This document shows positions 12,201 through 21,259 of a stretch of DNA of 64,000 nucleotides, one piece after another; position 1 is the stretch's first letter, and every line of letters starts with the position of its first letter. Under the pieces are notes generated by a model. The model made no database searches and was not told the DNA's origin. It worked only from the letters and a program-made list of their open reading frames with translations. This DNA is from Triplophysa rosa (taxonomy: Eukaryota > Chordata > Actinopteri > Cypriniformes > Nemacheilidae): positions 26,649,525 through 26,713,524 of the forward strand of contig NC_079891.1 of NCBI RefSeq assembly GCF_024868665.1. Direction: 5' to 3'. The position numbers and the translations under genes were made by a program.

Positions 12201-15200
12201 TCTTTATTCTCTTCTAGGCTCCAGGGCACTGATGTGGTTATTGCCATCTTTATCATCGTAGCCATGTCCTTTGTGCCAGCCAGCTTCGTGGTCTTTCTTG
12301 TAGCAGAAAAATCCACCAAGGCCAAGCACCTGCAGTTTGTCAGCGGTTGTGACCCTGTCACCTACTGGCTAGCAAACTACATATGGGACATGGTAAGGTC
12401 TAACAGTTACCCTGTTTTATACTAGCCAAAAGGGCGAATAAAAGTTAATACATGATCAACATTTCTCTTGTGTGCCATCTTCTTGCCTTCCACTTCTGGG
12501 ATTACCTTATTTTAAGATGTACTGTATACAATGCTGCTTTTTGCGAAAACAAGGTTTCTTAGAGGAAATGTAATTTAAGTACTTACATTTTGGTGCAATT
12601 TTAATGCAGGCTTTGCCGTACAGTAAATGGCTCTTTAGGCAGCTCATTAGATTTTGAAACCGACAAAATGTTTGCCTTGATGTCCAACACAAACAACCAC
12701 ATTTCCGAGGGCTAAATTGGTTTCCTCTGCCCTTTCTTTGCCAGCTTAACTACCTGGTTCCAGCCACATGCTGTGTCCTAATTCTGTTTGTGTTCGACCT
12801 TCCTGCATACACGTCACCTACAAATTTCCCGGCAGTGCTCTCTCTGTTCCTCCTTTATGGGTAAGCTCTGCAATCTCACCAATCTCTGTCTGTCAGATGG
12901 AGTGAGGAGTGAGAATCAATACACAGCTCTATCAGTTTTATTTCTTGGAAATACCACATGAAATGTGATGGAACTGCTAAAAATGAGAAGAAAGACCACC
13001 GTTTTTAATGCCGATAAAATCTACAGGTAGTCTTCTTTTTAGCTCTGGTTTTACTCTCTTTGTCGTATTGTCTTGATCTCTCTCTCTGTAGCTGGTCTAT
13101 AACCCCCATCATGTATCCAGCTTCTTTCTGGTTTGAGGTGCCCAGCACAGCCTATGTGTTTCTCATAGTCATCAATCTCTTCATTGGCATCACAGCCACA
13201 GTGGCCACTTTTCTGCTGCAGCTCTTTGAGCGAGACAAGGTACATCGAAGAGAAACAATTTTTTTCAATATCATTTTTATCACGAGGGACACGATTATGA
13301 GCAGGCGTGCAAATTGGTGCCCTAGTACTTAATTTTTTGAGGGAAAAACTGTTAGATAACCTATTATTCAATATAAATGTAACGTAATTTATATGTAGTT
13401 TGTTTATTTCAGTATCATTCAATTACTACAGATTTCTTGTGTTTTTTTACATGACAGGATCTGAAGTTGGTTAACAGTTACCTGAAGTCCTGCTTTCTCA
13501 TCTTCCCCAACTATAACCTGGGTCATGGTTTGATGGAGATGGCGTATAATGAGTACATCAACGAATATTACGCCAAAATAGGTGCGTTCTTTCTCTCAGA
13601 GCTGTGTTGTGTACTGCCCTCAGCTGTTCTGGAAGCTTAACGTTGTGTTTTCCCTGCAGGCCAGTTTGATAAAGTGAAGTCGCCATTTGAATGGGACATT
13701 GTGACACGGGGATTGGTTGCAATGACCATTGAGGGATTCGTTGGCTTTCTTATCACAATTCTGTGCCAGTACAACTTCCTCAGGAAAGCCCAGTGAGTGT
13801 GCGCGAGTAAACGTGTGCGCGAGTAATGATAACAGAATTTCAGTTTTGGGTGTACTGTCCCTTTAAATAATTCACAAGGTCACTGATTTCTTCTCATTGA
13901 AGGAGAGTGCCTGTCAACAGCCAGCCGGTCGAGGACGATGATGTGGACGTGGCCTGTGAGAGCCGCAGAGTGCTGAGAGGAGATGCTGACAACGACATGC
14001 TGAAGATTGAAAACCTCACCAAGGTCTGTCATATTTTTAAACATTACTGTATATCCCCAGAAGACCTAGTGTCCTCAGTGTCTGCGTCCTTACAGGTCTA
14101 CAAGTCTCGCAAGATGGGCCGGATCCAGGCGGTGGACCGTCTGTGTCTGGGGGTTCGTCCTGGGGAATGCTTTGGGCTGCTGGGGGTGAACGGAGCAGGA
14201 AAGACCACCACCTTCAAAATGCTGACAGGAGATGAGAGCACGACGGGTGGAGAGGCCTTTATTCAAGGAAACAGGTGCCACGTTCAGACCACTGTTTGTC
14301 TGATTATAGAATTCATAAATATGTTAAATATCTACTGCATGTCACATGCTAATGTAATATGCGAGCTTCCTGTCTCCTGCAGCATCCTGCGGGAGCTCTT
14401 GCGAGTGCAGCAGAGCATCGGTTACTGCCCTCAGTTCGACGCCCTGTTTGATGATCTGACTGCTCGAGAGCATCTGGAGCTGTACACTCGCCTCCGCGGA
14501 ATCCCCTGGAAGGATGAGGAACGGGTGAGCTCGCTAACGCACACACATTCAGTGTAGTCAAATGATACACGGTAATGGTCGTGGAGTGTATGGCTGTGGG
14601 TAAGAGCTCCTAAAAGCTCTCTTGAAATCAGCGCAGGAGCACTTAGCAATCAATTATCCTTAATCACTGTTTGAAGTTCATTGTTAAAGCGTTCTTGCTG
14701 TCAGCAATGATAAATGGTGTTTTTACTATATGGTGTTAAGATATTTGATTTGTATGTCTCGTTCTCTCTCTCCTTCTCTCCTGAAGGTGGTTCAGTGGGC
14801 TCTGGAGAAACTGGAGCTGTCCAAGTATGCCGACAAACCTGCCGGCACATATAGTGGAGGAAACAAACGCAAACTCTCCACAGCAATCGCTCTGATTGGA
14901 TACCCCTTGCTTATCTTTCTGGTCAGATCTCTCTCAAATCTTGCCGTTGTTTATTTTTGTAAACGGTGACATCATCTTTAATGTGCTCTTGTTGGTTTTA
15001 ACAGGATGAGCCCACCACAGGAATGGACCCAAAGGCTCGCCGTTTCTTATGGAACCTGATTCTTGACATCATCAAGACAGGACGCTCGGTGGTGTTGACG
15101 TCACACAGGTTTGAAAATACATGTTTTAATAGTCCAGACCTGTCGGTCGGTACCTCACAGTGATGTCTAACCGCTGATGTGTTTGTTTCCAGTATGGAGG

Positions 15201-16539
15201 AGTGTGAAGCTCTGTGCACTAGACTGGGCATCATGGTTAACGGCAGGTTCAAGTGTATGGGGAGCATCCAGCATCTCAAAAACAGGTTTTGAAATTGACT
15301 GTTTATGCGTGTTTATGCATTCGGCAGGCAAAGCGATTTAGCATTTTATGAGTATGTGAATTATCTTGGGATTCAGACCTATGACCTACTAGTTGAGCTA
15401 CAGTGAAGTCCTATTTCTCTGACAGGTTTGGGGATGGATACATGATCACGGTTCGCACCAAGACCACTGCCAGTGTCAAAGAAGTGATCCGTTTTTTCAA
15501 CAGAAATTTTCCAGAGGCTATACTGAAGGTATGTGTTATTTTAGTTCATTTATATATACTTATTTACTTTAGTCTTATTATCAAGTATATGAAAAGGGAA
15601 CATAAATTAGAAAGGAGGGGAGTGAAATTGACCCTGCATGAGCACATTGTTGATATTTCCTTTTTCCGTGTCAACTATAATGTCTACAAAACTCAAGTAG
15701 CCTATCTATTTTAATGATGTTGTTGTTTTTTTTTATATGTAGCATAGTATGAATCGCTCACTCAATATCTTTTTGTGAAACGCTGAGCAAACTAGAAACG
15801 TATGCATATATTTTGAGCTTTGCTTGCAGTAAAAACTGTAAACTTCTGCTTATTTCACCCAAGGAGCGGCACCACACAAAGATTCAGTACCAGCTGAAGT
15901 CCGAGAACATCTCTCTGGCTCAGGTCTTCAGCAAAATGGAGCAGGTGGTGGAGGTGCTGAGCATCGAGGATTATTCAGTCAGCCAGACAACCTTGGACAA
16001 TGTGTGTATTGCTCTTTCAGTTCGTATATTACTGTGAAATAATGAAAGGCTAGTGAAAGTATCTTGAACGCGAGTAGACCGAATAATTGAAGTGTTGAAA
16101 GAGGTTCATATAGCCTGTTATGCCTAATTTTAAAAATGCTAAACAATAAACAAAAACAGCATATTAAAACATTTTTGTTTTTTGCTTAGGTTTTTGTCAA
16201 CTTTGCAAAAAAGCAAAGTGACAACATAGAACCTCAAGTAAGTTCTCCCTCTAGTGGTGGTCAGTCTCCACTGCAGCGACTGCTCAACATCCTCAGGCCT
16301 CGTCCGGCTAACACAGAACTCAGTGCACTGGTCAGCGAAGAGCCGGAGGAACTGGAGAGTGATGATGATGAAGGACTGATCAGCTTTGAGGAGGAGAGGG
16401 TAAGGCACATATGGAAAATAAATCTTTGTAAAGTTTGTAAAGACTAAAGGAAATAACAATAGAATATATTTGTAATAAGTATTGTATTATTGTCTTTTCA
16501 CAGGTGCAGTTATCCTTTAATACAGACACTTTATGCTAA
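228..16539 (+). CDS. abca2: ABC transporter A2, C-terminal two thirds (31 coding exons, 5' end outside window)
   Basis: ABCA2 is a full-length ABC transporter of late endosomes and lysosomes linked to sterol and sphingolipid handling. The 31 exons read in phase for 1,599 residues plus stop: 228-432, 914-1072, 1604-1784, 1856-2068, 2151-2347, 2438-2611, 3612-3787, 3921-4041, 5433-5714, 6177-6389, 6721-6823, 7112-7437, 11105-11318, 11644-11749, 11838-11949, 12061-12121, 12218-12392, 12745-12860, 13092-13239, 13458-13581, 13660-13792, 13903-14023, 14096-14274, 14383-14524, 14787-14921, 15005-15108, 15193-15285, 15426-15528, 15864-16001, 16190-16399, 16504-16539. NBD1 (exons 3-6) has Walker [11 protein letters not shown], signature LSGGM, Walker B ILDEP and the H-loop STHH. 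The large luminal loop spans about exons 10-16, membrane segments exons 17-21. NBD2 (exons 22-28) has [15 protein letters not shown] and FLDEP. The protein ends FNTDTLC, as in mammalian ABCA2. Human ABCA2 has about 2,435 residues, so roughly 830 are missing upstream. No break is seen. Confidence 0.97.
1106..1491. repeat. TTAA-flanked inverted-repeat element in abca2 intron
   Basis: Both ends sit next to TTAA (1102-1105 and 1492-1495), and the termini are imperfect inverted copies around the core CAGTGTGTAA. The interior carries the block with GGCATCTAG and AATTGCAACC that recurs in opposite orientation near 45400 and 54600, so this is a dispersed family. It encodes nothing. The TTAA target suggests a piggyBac- or Kolobok-type non-autonomous element. 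Confidence 0.6.
2645..3046. repeat. TTAA-flanked fold-back MITE in abca2 intron
   Basis: The element starts AGGGACAGTTCACCC and ends in its near reverse complement, GGGTGAACTATCCTT, with TTAA on each side (2641-2644, 3047-3050). The two halves pair over much of their length (for example the block around CTTGTAACCAAACAGTTCTTG near 2760 and its complement near 2930), so a transcript could form one long hairpin. The same family appears at 22729, 26150, 29540, 29883, 43853 and 51843. It is non-coding. Confidence 0.75.
4250..5378. repeat. Long inverted repeat in abca2 intron, interrupted by another element
   Basis: The arms at about 4250-4350 and 5278-5378 are reverse complements (shared core AAAGACTTGTTAATGTTTAA). 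The unique centre contains a second inverted pair around GCAAAGCATTATGGGAACC near 5162-5180 and its complement near 5223-5242. The arms were separated by a later insertion at 4351-5119, described in its own entry. No coding capacity is evident. Confidence 0.7.
4351..5119. mobile_element. Nested non-autonomous DNA element with GGGCCCTAT termini
   Basis: This segment begins GGGCCCTAT and ends ATAGGGCCC, a perfect 9-base terminal inverted repeat, and its interior is unusually rich in GCGC (GGCGCAACGTGGCGCAAGG). It interrupts one arm of the older fold-back repeat, so it is the younger insertion. I could not settle the target duplication. The short open frames on the minus strand here show no recognised domain. 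The superfamily is not assigned. Confidence 0.6.
5762..6013. repeat. Decayed fold-back MITE in abca2 intron
   Basis: The segment holds the GTTCACCCAAAAAT-type left part of the TTAA fold-back family and an eroded right part (AACATGAGGGTGTTCC), with an internal palindrome around GCCACTGAGACA. The terminal TTAA sites are not preserved, so it looks like an old copy. Confidence 0.45.
7529..8418. repeat. Tandem duplicate A inside the Kolobok-like element
   Basis: This 890-base block starts GGCTTATTTTGGTTTATGG and is repeated immediately downstream from 8421, after an ambiguous base at 8419. It lacks the hAT-like insertion that copy B carries. By eye the shared parts are nearly identical, so the duplication is recent or is an assembly artefact. 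Confidence 0.85.
8421..10460. repeat. Tandem duplicate B inside the Kolobok-like element, with insertion
   Basis: This copy repeats 7529-8418. It is split at 8627/8628 by a 1.14-kb element ending at 9770; without that element the copy is about 897 bases. Its right end runs on into sequence that copy A lacks (from 10461), including the first half of the THAP exon. Confidence 0.85.
8628..9770. mobile_element. Non-autonomous hAT-like element
   Basis: The element begins CAGTGTTAATTT and ends AAATTAACACTG, a 12-base terminal inverted repeat with the CAGTG ends typical of many hAT elements. TGCTGTG flanks both sides (8621-8627, 9771-9777); an 8-base duplication is possible with one mismatch. Copy A of the surrounding duplication provides the unfilled site. 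Subterminal repeats of ACTAAAACTAAAAT are visible near the right end. Open frames within are short and unrecognised. The hAT assignment rests on termini and target size only. Confidence 0.65.
10309..10592 (-). pseudogene. THAP-domain exon of the Kolobok-like element, frameshifted
   Basis: On the minus strand the first frame starts MSKRSCVLC and reads [10 protein letters not shown]. After a one-base slip the next frame reads [16 protein letters not shown] and ends AIPTLFGP. Together these give the THAP zinc ligands (CxxC near the start, CxxH in CARH) and the AVPTLF-like box. A consensus splice donor, GTAAGTGTG, follows at 10308. THAP domains bind DNA sites near transposon ends. The frameshift, and the absence of a following transposase exon, make this a dead relic. 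A partial copy (the CARH half only) lies at 8267-8417 and stops at the ambiguous base 8419. Confidence 0.6.
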
Positions 16540-18842
16540 GCTGTTAATCTCACAGGTAGAGATGTAAAAATCAAAACAAGCCTCAAGTTCAGACATGTGT
16601 CTGTCTGGTCAAAGACATTTGTGCGCTTTTTCTCTTTGGAGAGGATCCGTCTCTCTGGCTCTGCGAGTGGGTTGTACTTATTTCCATTTGCACATCAACA
16701 CCAGAGCGAGAGAACAGCTCCTCCGGGAACTCTAAACGGAGATACAGTCAGTGCCTGAACAGGATCAGGCCAGCGAGAGCGGGACTCCGAGGTACTAAAC
16801 GTGATAGACAGCTTCGTCCACGAGCTGCATTTTGGAGATGATGGTTTATGGAATCGTGTCCTTTAGATTCAAGCCTGCTGGATGGGAATGAAAGAGAATG
16901 TATTTGTTGCGCGTTTATTTTGGTATCGCTTTAAATTTTTCTAAATGGTTGTACGATCTTTAAACCGACCGATCACATGTTGAAATTTTAACCGTAGTGT
17001 TGACGTCTACATAACCATCCCTCATGGAATATGACCATCATGGGTTCAACCTTTGCAGTTTTTTTTTTTTTTAAGACTGTTTATCCTAACCTTGAGTTGA
17101 AACCATTGCAACTACTGTATACATATATTTTTCTTGGACCTAACTTGTTTATTTGTACTTGCATTGACAGCATGCATTAAAGACAAGCCTGTCGTGTTGT
17201 GGGTTGAAGAAATTTTACTATGCTTAAATGTTTCGAAAAGATGTCTTGTTCTTTTGAATTGTTGAAGAATGCAAATGTATCCGTGCACCTTCGTGGAAGT
17301 TCTTACATTGGACATTCTTAGCGAATGACTTGTAACTAACGTCTTAACTGGACCGAACCAGCCCTAAAATAGAGAAGCTGGATGTTTATGATCTGTTGTT
17401 GAATGTACGCGGCATAAAAGTGTTTTGTGCTGATATATGTATCCTGAACCAGGGGTTTCTCACTTGTTTTAATAATTAATTTTGTTTAAACACTGTATTT
17501 AATGCCAGTGTCTGTCTTGGTAAAAGTTTTATCCGTGTTATCGCTAATGCTTAGAAACGGAACATCACCAGATGTCAGCCGAAACTCTCCGCATATACTG
17601 TACCAGATGTCAGTAGAAGTGTCCATTATAAGTGTCACGCTATCACTGTGAAGCCAAAGGTGAACTTCGAGTCACTGTTATTACAGATAGACAGAAATCA
17701 GGTCATTGCTCTTTATTATTATATTTAGCCCAATATGTTAAATGAATATTGAACGGCAGATGGTTTACGTTTAAGTTGTCATTCAGTTTTGCACTGTAAT
17801 GTAATTTATTTTGCCCTAAAACCAGTGGATTATATCGCTAAATTGGAATGATTATGCTTCTGAATCCAGGATTGTGTTCATTTATGTCATTGATGTATAG
17901 AAATGTTAAGTCCTTTTGCTTGGTGACAGTCTAACTGTGTATAGTCTCTGAATCTTGCACAGTGGTCAGCACTTAGTACTTAAATGGTGTCTTATTTTTC
18001 TGACATTGCGGCATATGCTTACTATTTTTAACTCCTCAAAGAGGATTGACATAAAAATGCCCTCGGTGCGGTTTTGACATATGATGACCAAAGGGAAACA
18101 TTTGAACATGTAACATGATTATGGCTATGTGGAAACTGACCTACCAGATTATTAAACAGAAAACCTCAACAGCCTAACTAAAGATGAGAACAAGCTGCTT
18201 TACTGGAAATAGACATGTGCAGTGATTTAAGACACCAGCAATCGTGTGATTCTGTATCATTAAAAATAGCATTGACTTGATCTTGTTTGGATAACAGGGT
18301 GGGGTAATTTGTTTGATCTTTACAGTGCTTTGGAATGTAAATTCAGTACATGTGAATATGATTCTATATTTATGAACGTTTTTCATTCAGTAATACCTTT
18401 GTTTTGATGGACTTCCTTGTAACAAGATTGACTGGACCTTTAAAGCTTGTTTTCAATTACTTGTATTGTCTCCATTCTCTTGTGCTAACTGGGGTAACCT
18501 GATGTTTTTAATATTACCAGGGAGAAAAGAGAATAATTCCATAAATGGTTCAATTGATTTAGAGACTTGTTTTTTCCACACGTTTGACACAGCTTTTTCA
18601 GGGAACACTTATTTTAAAACATTTTTATTAAAAGTACCATATGGTAACACAAAATTATACACGTATAATTAAAAAATATATGTCGTCCAGTAAAACCTTA
18701 AATAGATGCTTGATGGCAGAGTTCATGGTGTGATTTGCTATCTATATAAAAAACTATGACATTAGGAGATAGTGTTGTGTAAGTTAAAAAGAGACTTCAT
18801 GATTGATTTCTAAAATTGTAAGTCAAGGTTTTTTTAAGATTA
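16540..18842 (+). other. abca2 3' untranslated region and intergenic space toward paxx
   Basis: No coding exon was found here. The stretch just after the abca2 stop is presumably 3' UTR. Candidate poly(A) signals on the + strand are ATTAAA forms near 17171 and 18151; I cannot choose between them. On the minus strand an AATAAA (TTTATT at 18624-18629) lies about 215 bases beyond the paxx stop and probably ends that transcript, so the two genes converge in this gap. Confidence 0.45.
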
Positions 18843-20869
18843 TTAATCGTCTTCATCAAAGGCCACGCCGGTCGCAGTTTTCTTCCTGTGAAATAAACAG
18901 AATGGCAGTAAACTGCACGATAATTTACCGCGATACCACTAAATCCTATTGTAATCGAGCTGGCTGCGATAAGCAATGTGTCGATATTTTTTTATGCGTA
19001 GCTTGTCCGTGAAGCACGGCTCTGGGATCAGTAGGAAATGCTGCTCGATCTAAACGCAGTGCGAGTTTGAGTCGCTTATAATGTGCATTTGAAAAAGCAA
19101 CACCCGTCAAACGTGATCATTATAAATATACTTTATTATCATAAAAATACCCGATGAGGCTTGAGTAACAGTGATAAACAGATGTCCATAGGCATTTCCT
19201 AAGCTGCGTCCGAAATCGCCTATTTCCATACTATATAGTAGGCGAAAATGAGTATGAGTCATGAATCGTATGACCGAAGTAGGCGAGAAATACCCGGATG
19301 GTCTACTACTTCCGCCGAGATTCGTGAGTGTTGATCGGATGGACACTTATCTATCCCATGATGCCACGGGAGCTGAGCAACGGTCAAATTTCAAAAGTAA
19401 ATCAAATAAATATAGCGGAAAACTTTAAGGACGTCCGTTTTTAATGTAAGTGCCAATAAATGAATTTCTCGTGACTAAATTATGTTTTTATCAACTCTCA
19501 CGTGTAGGTTGTTAATACGTCATAGGTCGAAGAGCATACGGGTCACATGACCATAAAACATGGCGGACGCAGTATGTCCTAAATGTATTCATACTACTCC
19601 CACTCATACTCTATAGAACGCACTGTTTTGACGGCCGATAGGTAGGTACTTATTCAAATTCAGTACGTACTGTCACAGTATGCGATTTCGGACGCAGTCC
19701 TAGATTCTAGAACGCGTTATGGTCTTCTTCTGCAGTCGTATTTGGAGTTTCCGCACGAGAGCGCCCTCTGGCTTTCGGATGCAGCAGCATTTTCCCGTAC
19801 TTCACTCAAAAGCTGTGCATAAATCACGTGATATTTGTCGTCGGTTTATCGTGACAGCCCTATTTATTATGTAGAAAACTAATTGACAATAGAATAGTCA
19901 ATTAAAATATTTACCTCCTTGTTCCTGGGTTGATAAGAGAATCCCCAGGAAGACGTTTTCTGACTGCTATACTTGGACCCTTTAGCTGATTTCTAAGTTC
20001 AAATTCTAAAACCCAAATATGTGATATTTAATTCCAAATACATGTACAAAAATGATTCCATTTGACAACAAGACAGTATGACTTAAAAGTACATACCAGT
20101 GCCTCTTTTCTGAAGGCTCTTGGTTGGACTAAATGAAGAAATGCCTAAACATTTTGAAACAACATAAATGTAATGAGTAAGGGCTTTTTTATAAGAGGTC
20201 AATTGCTTTGTTTACCTCTGTTGTCTTGCTGTGTCAGGCTATCGGCCATTATAAACAGCAGGTCTTTGACTTCTGTTCTTCCCTCTGAGTCGGTGAGTTT
20301 TGACAGAGTCAGACTCGGGTCTGTGGGCTCAGGTCCTAAATGCAGCACTGCACTGTCCTGCTGCAGTTTCAGGAATGCTCTGCCAGTCTTACATGCACAT
20401 CTGCTCACATACACAAGGGACTGATCTCAGAGAGGAGACGGAACAGTTATTTATTCATCAGCCTGCCTTTTATAGAGCCTTACTTGAGTTTAAGAGAATA
20501 ATCCTCTGTGGACTTTAGTGAAAATGTCTTCATCTGTTAAGAAATGCAGCGTTATTATTGTTGTAAGACAGGGATGCCTTTTCATTTTAAAGGACTAATG
20601 AACAAACTCCTACAAGCTTCAGGTTCTCTTCTGAAAAGTGTGTTTTCCACACACCTTCACCATTGGTAAATCTGTAGGAAATGGGACATCGCAAAATAAT
20701 CGATAAATAATACTCAAAGTACTATCTTCATAATACATATTTTGTCAACTCACCCTATGTTTGTGCCCCCTTCTGGTTTCTTTTGCGTAAAAAACACATA
20801 CTGAGACTGATCGTCTTTATCCAGCAATGTGCAAAGGACAGATTTCGACTCGGAAGTGTTATTTTCCAT
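18843..20869 (-). CDS. paxx: PAXX, paralogue of XRCC4 and XLF (non-homologous end-joining factor)
   Basis: PAXX is a nuclear XRCC4-superfamily homodimer that binds Ku on broken DNA ends and stabilises the end-joining complex. Seven minus-strand exons join in phase to 184 residues plus stop: 20754-20869, 20614-20671, 20484-20533, 20216-20400, 20097-20128, 19915-19985 and 18843-18885; human PAXX has about 204. Exon 1 starts MENNTSESKS; exon 2 gives GFTNGEGVWKTHFSEENLKL, matching the head-domain strand with a conserved tryptophan; exon 4 reads LKLQQDSAVLHLG and carries the start of the coiled coil; exons 6-7 give LPGDSLINPGTRR then KKTATGVAFDEDD, matching the conserved Ku-binding C-terminus. Every junction has GT-AG sites. 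The last intron carries repeats, including the element at 19204-19697. Identification is from remembered human sequence and fits the location near ABCA2. Confidence 0.85.
19204..19697. repeat. Terminal-inverted-repeat MITE in the last paxx intron
   Basis: The element begins CTGCGTCCGAAATCGC and ends with its reverse complement, GCGATTTCGGACGCAG. The flanks TCCTAAG and TCCTAGA suggest an imperfect 7-8-base target duplication, as for hAT-type elements. The interior also contains shorter repeats of the ATACTATATAGTAGG kind. It has no coding capacity. Sequence outside it up to about 19870 (with GTTTATCGTGACAGCCCTAT) looks like part of another dispersed repeat. Confidence 0.6.
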
Positions 20870-21259
20870 GATAATTCGCCAATTTATTACATAAAAATAT
20901 ATGACAAAGAAGCTCTCCTTATGAATCAGAAACGACACCAAAACGGAAGTGTGCGATTTAAATGCGCAGCCAATCGCTCTTCAACAATCCGGAAGTTGTT
21001 TGGTTATTCGCTTCCTGTTTACCTCACAAAAAGAGAAGCTACACGAAAATGTCTTTTAACCACAGATGGTGTGATTTTATTTACGGTTTTTAAGTTGTAC
21101 ATTATCGACTTCATTTTGTAATTTTTTTTGTTTCAAATCTATCCATGGAAGTTTCAAATGTGCTGCACGAAAGTGTCACAAACTGAGTACACGTGCACAG
21201 TATAACAACACTCATGGGTAGTTAGTCCGATTATCCCATCTGCTTCTGAGCCGTGTAAA
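20870..21259. promoter_or_regulatory. Head-to-head region between paxx and dph7
   Basis: The two start codons point away from each other across 390 bases, so this gap must hold both 5' untranslated regions and probably a shared bidirectional promoter. I see no TATA box in a convincing position for either gene, which is common for housekeeping pairs. The role is inferred from the arrangement alone. Confidence 0.5.

Noticed and set aside
13907..14557. Apparent single 216-codon reading frame in abca2
   Set aside because: It reads through introns that happen to stay open; the conserved NBD2 exons with proper splice sites are 13903-14023, 14096-14274 and 14383-14524.
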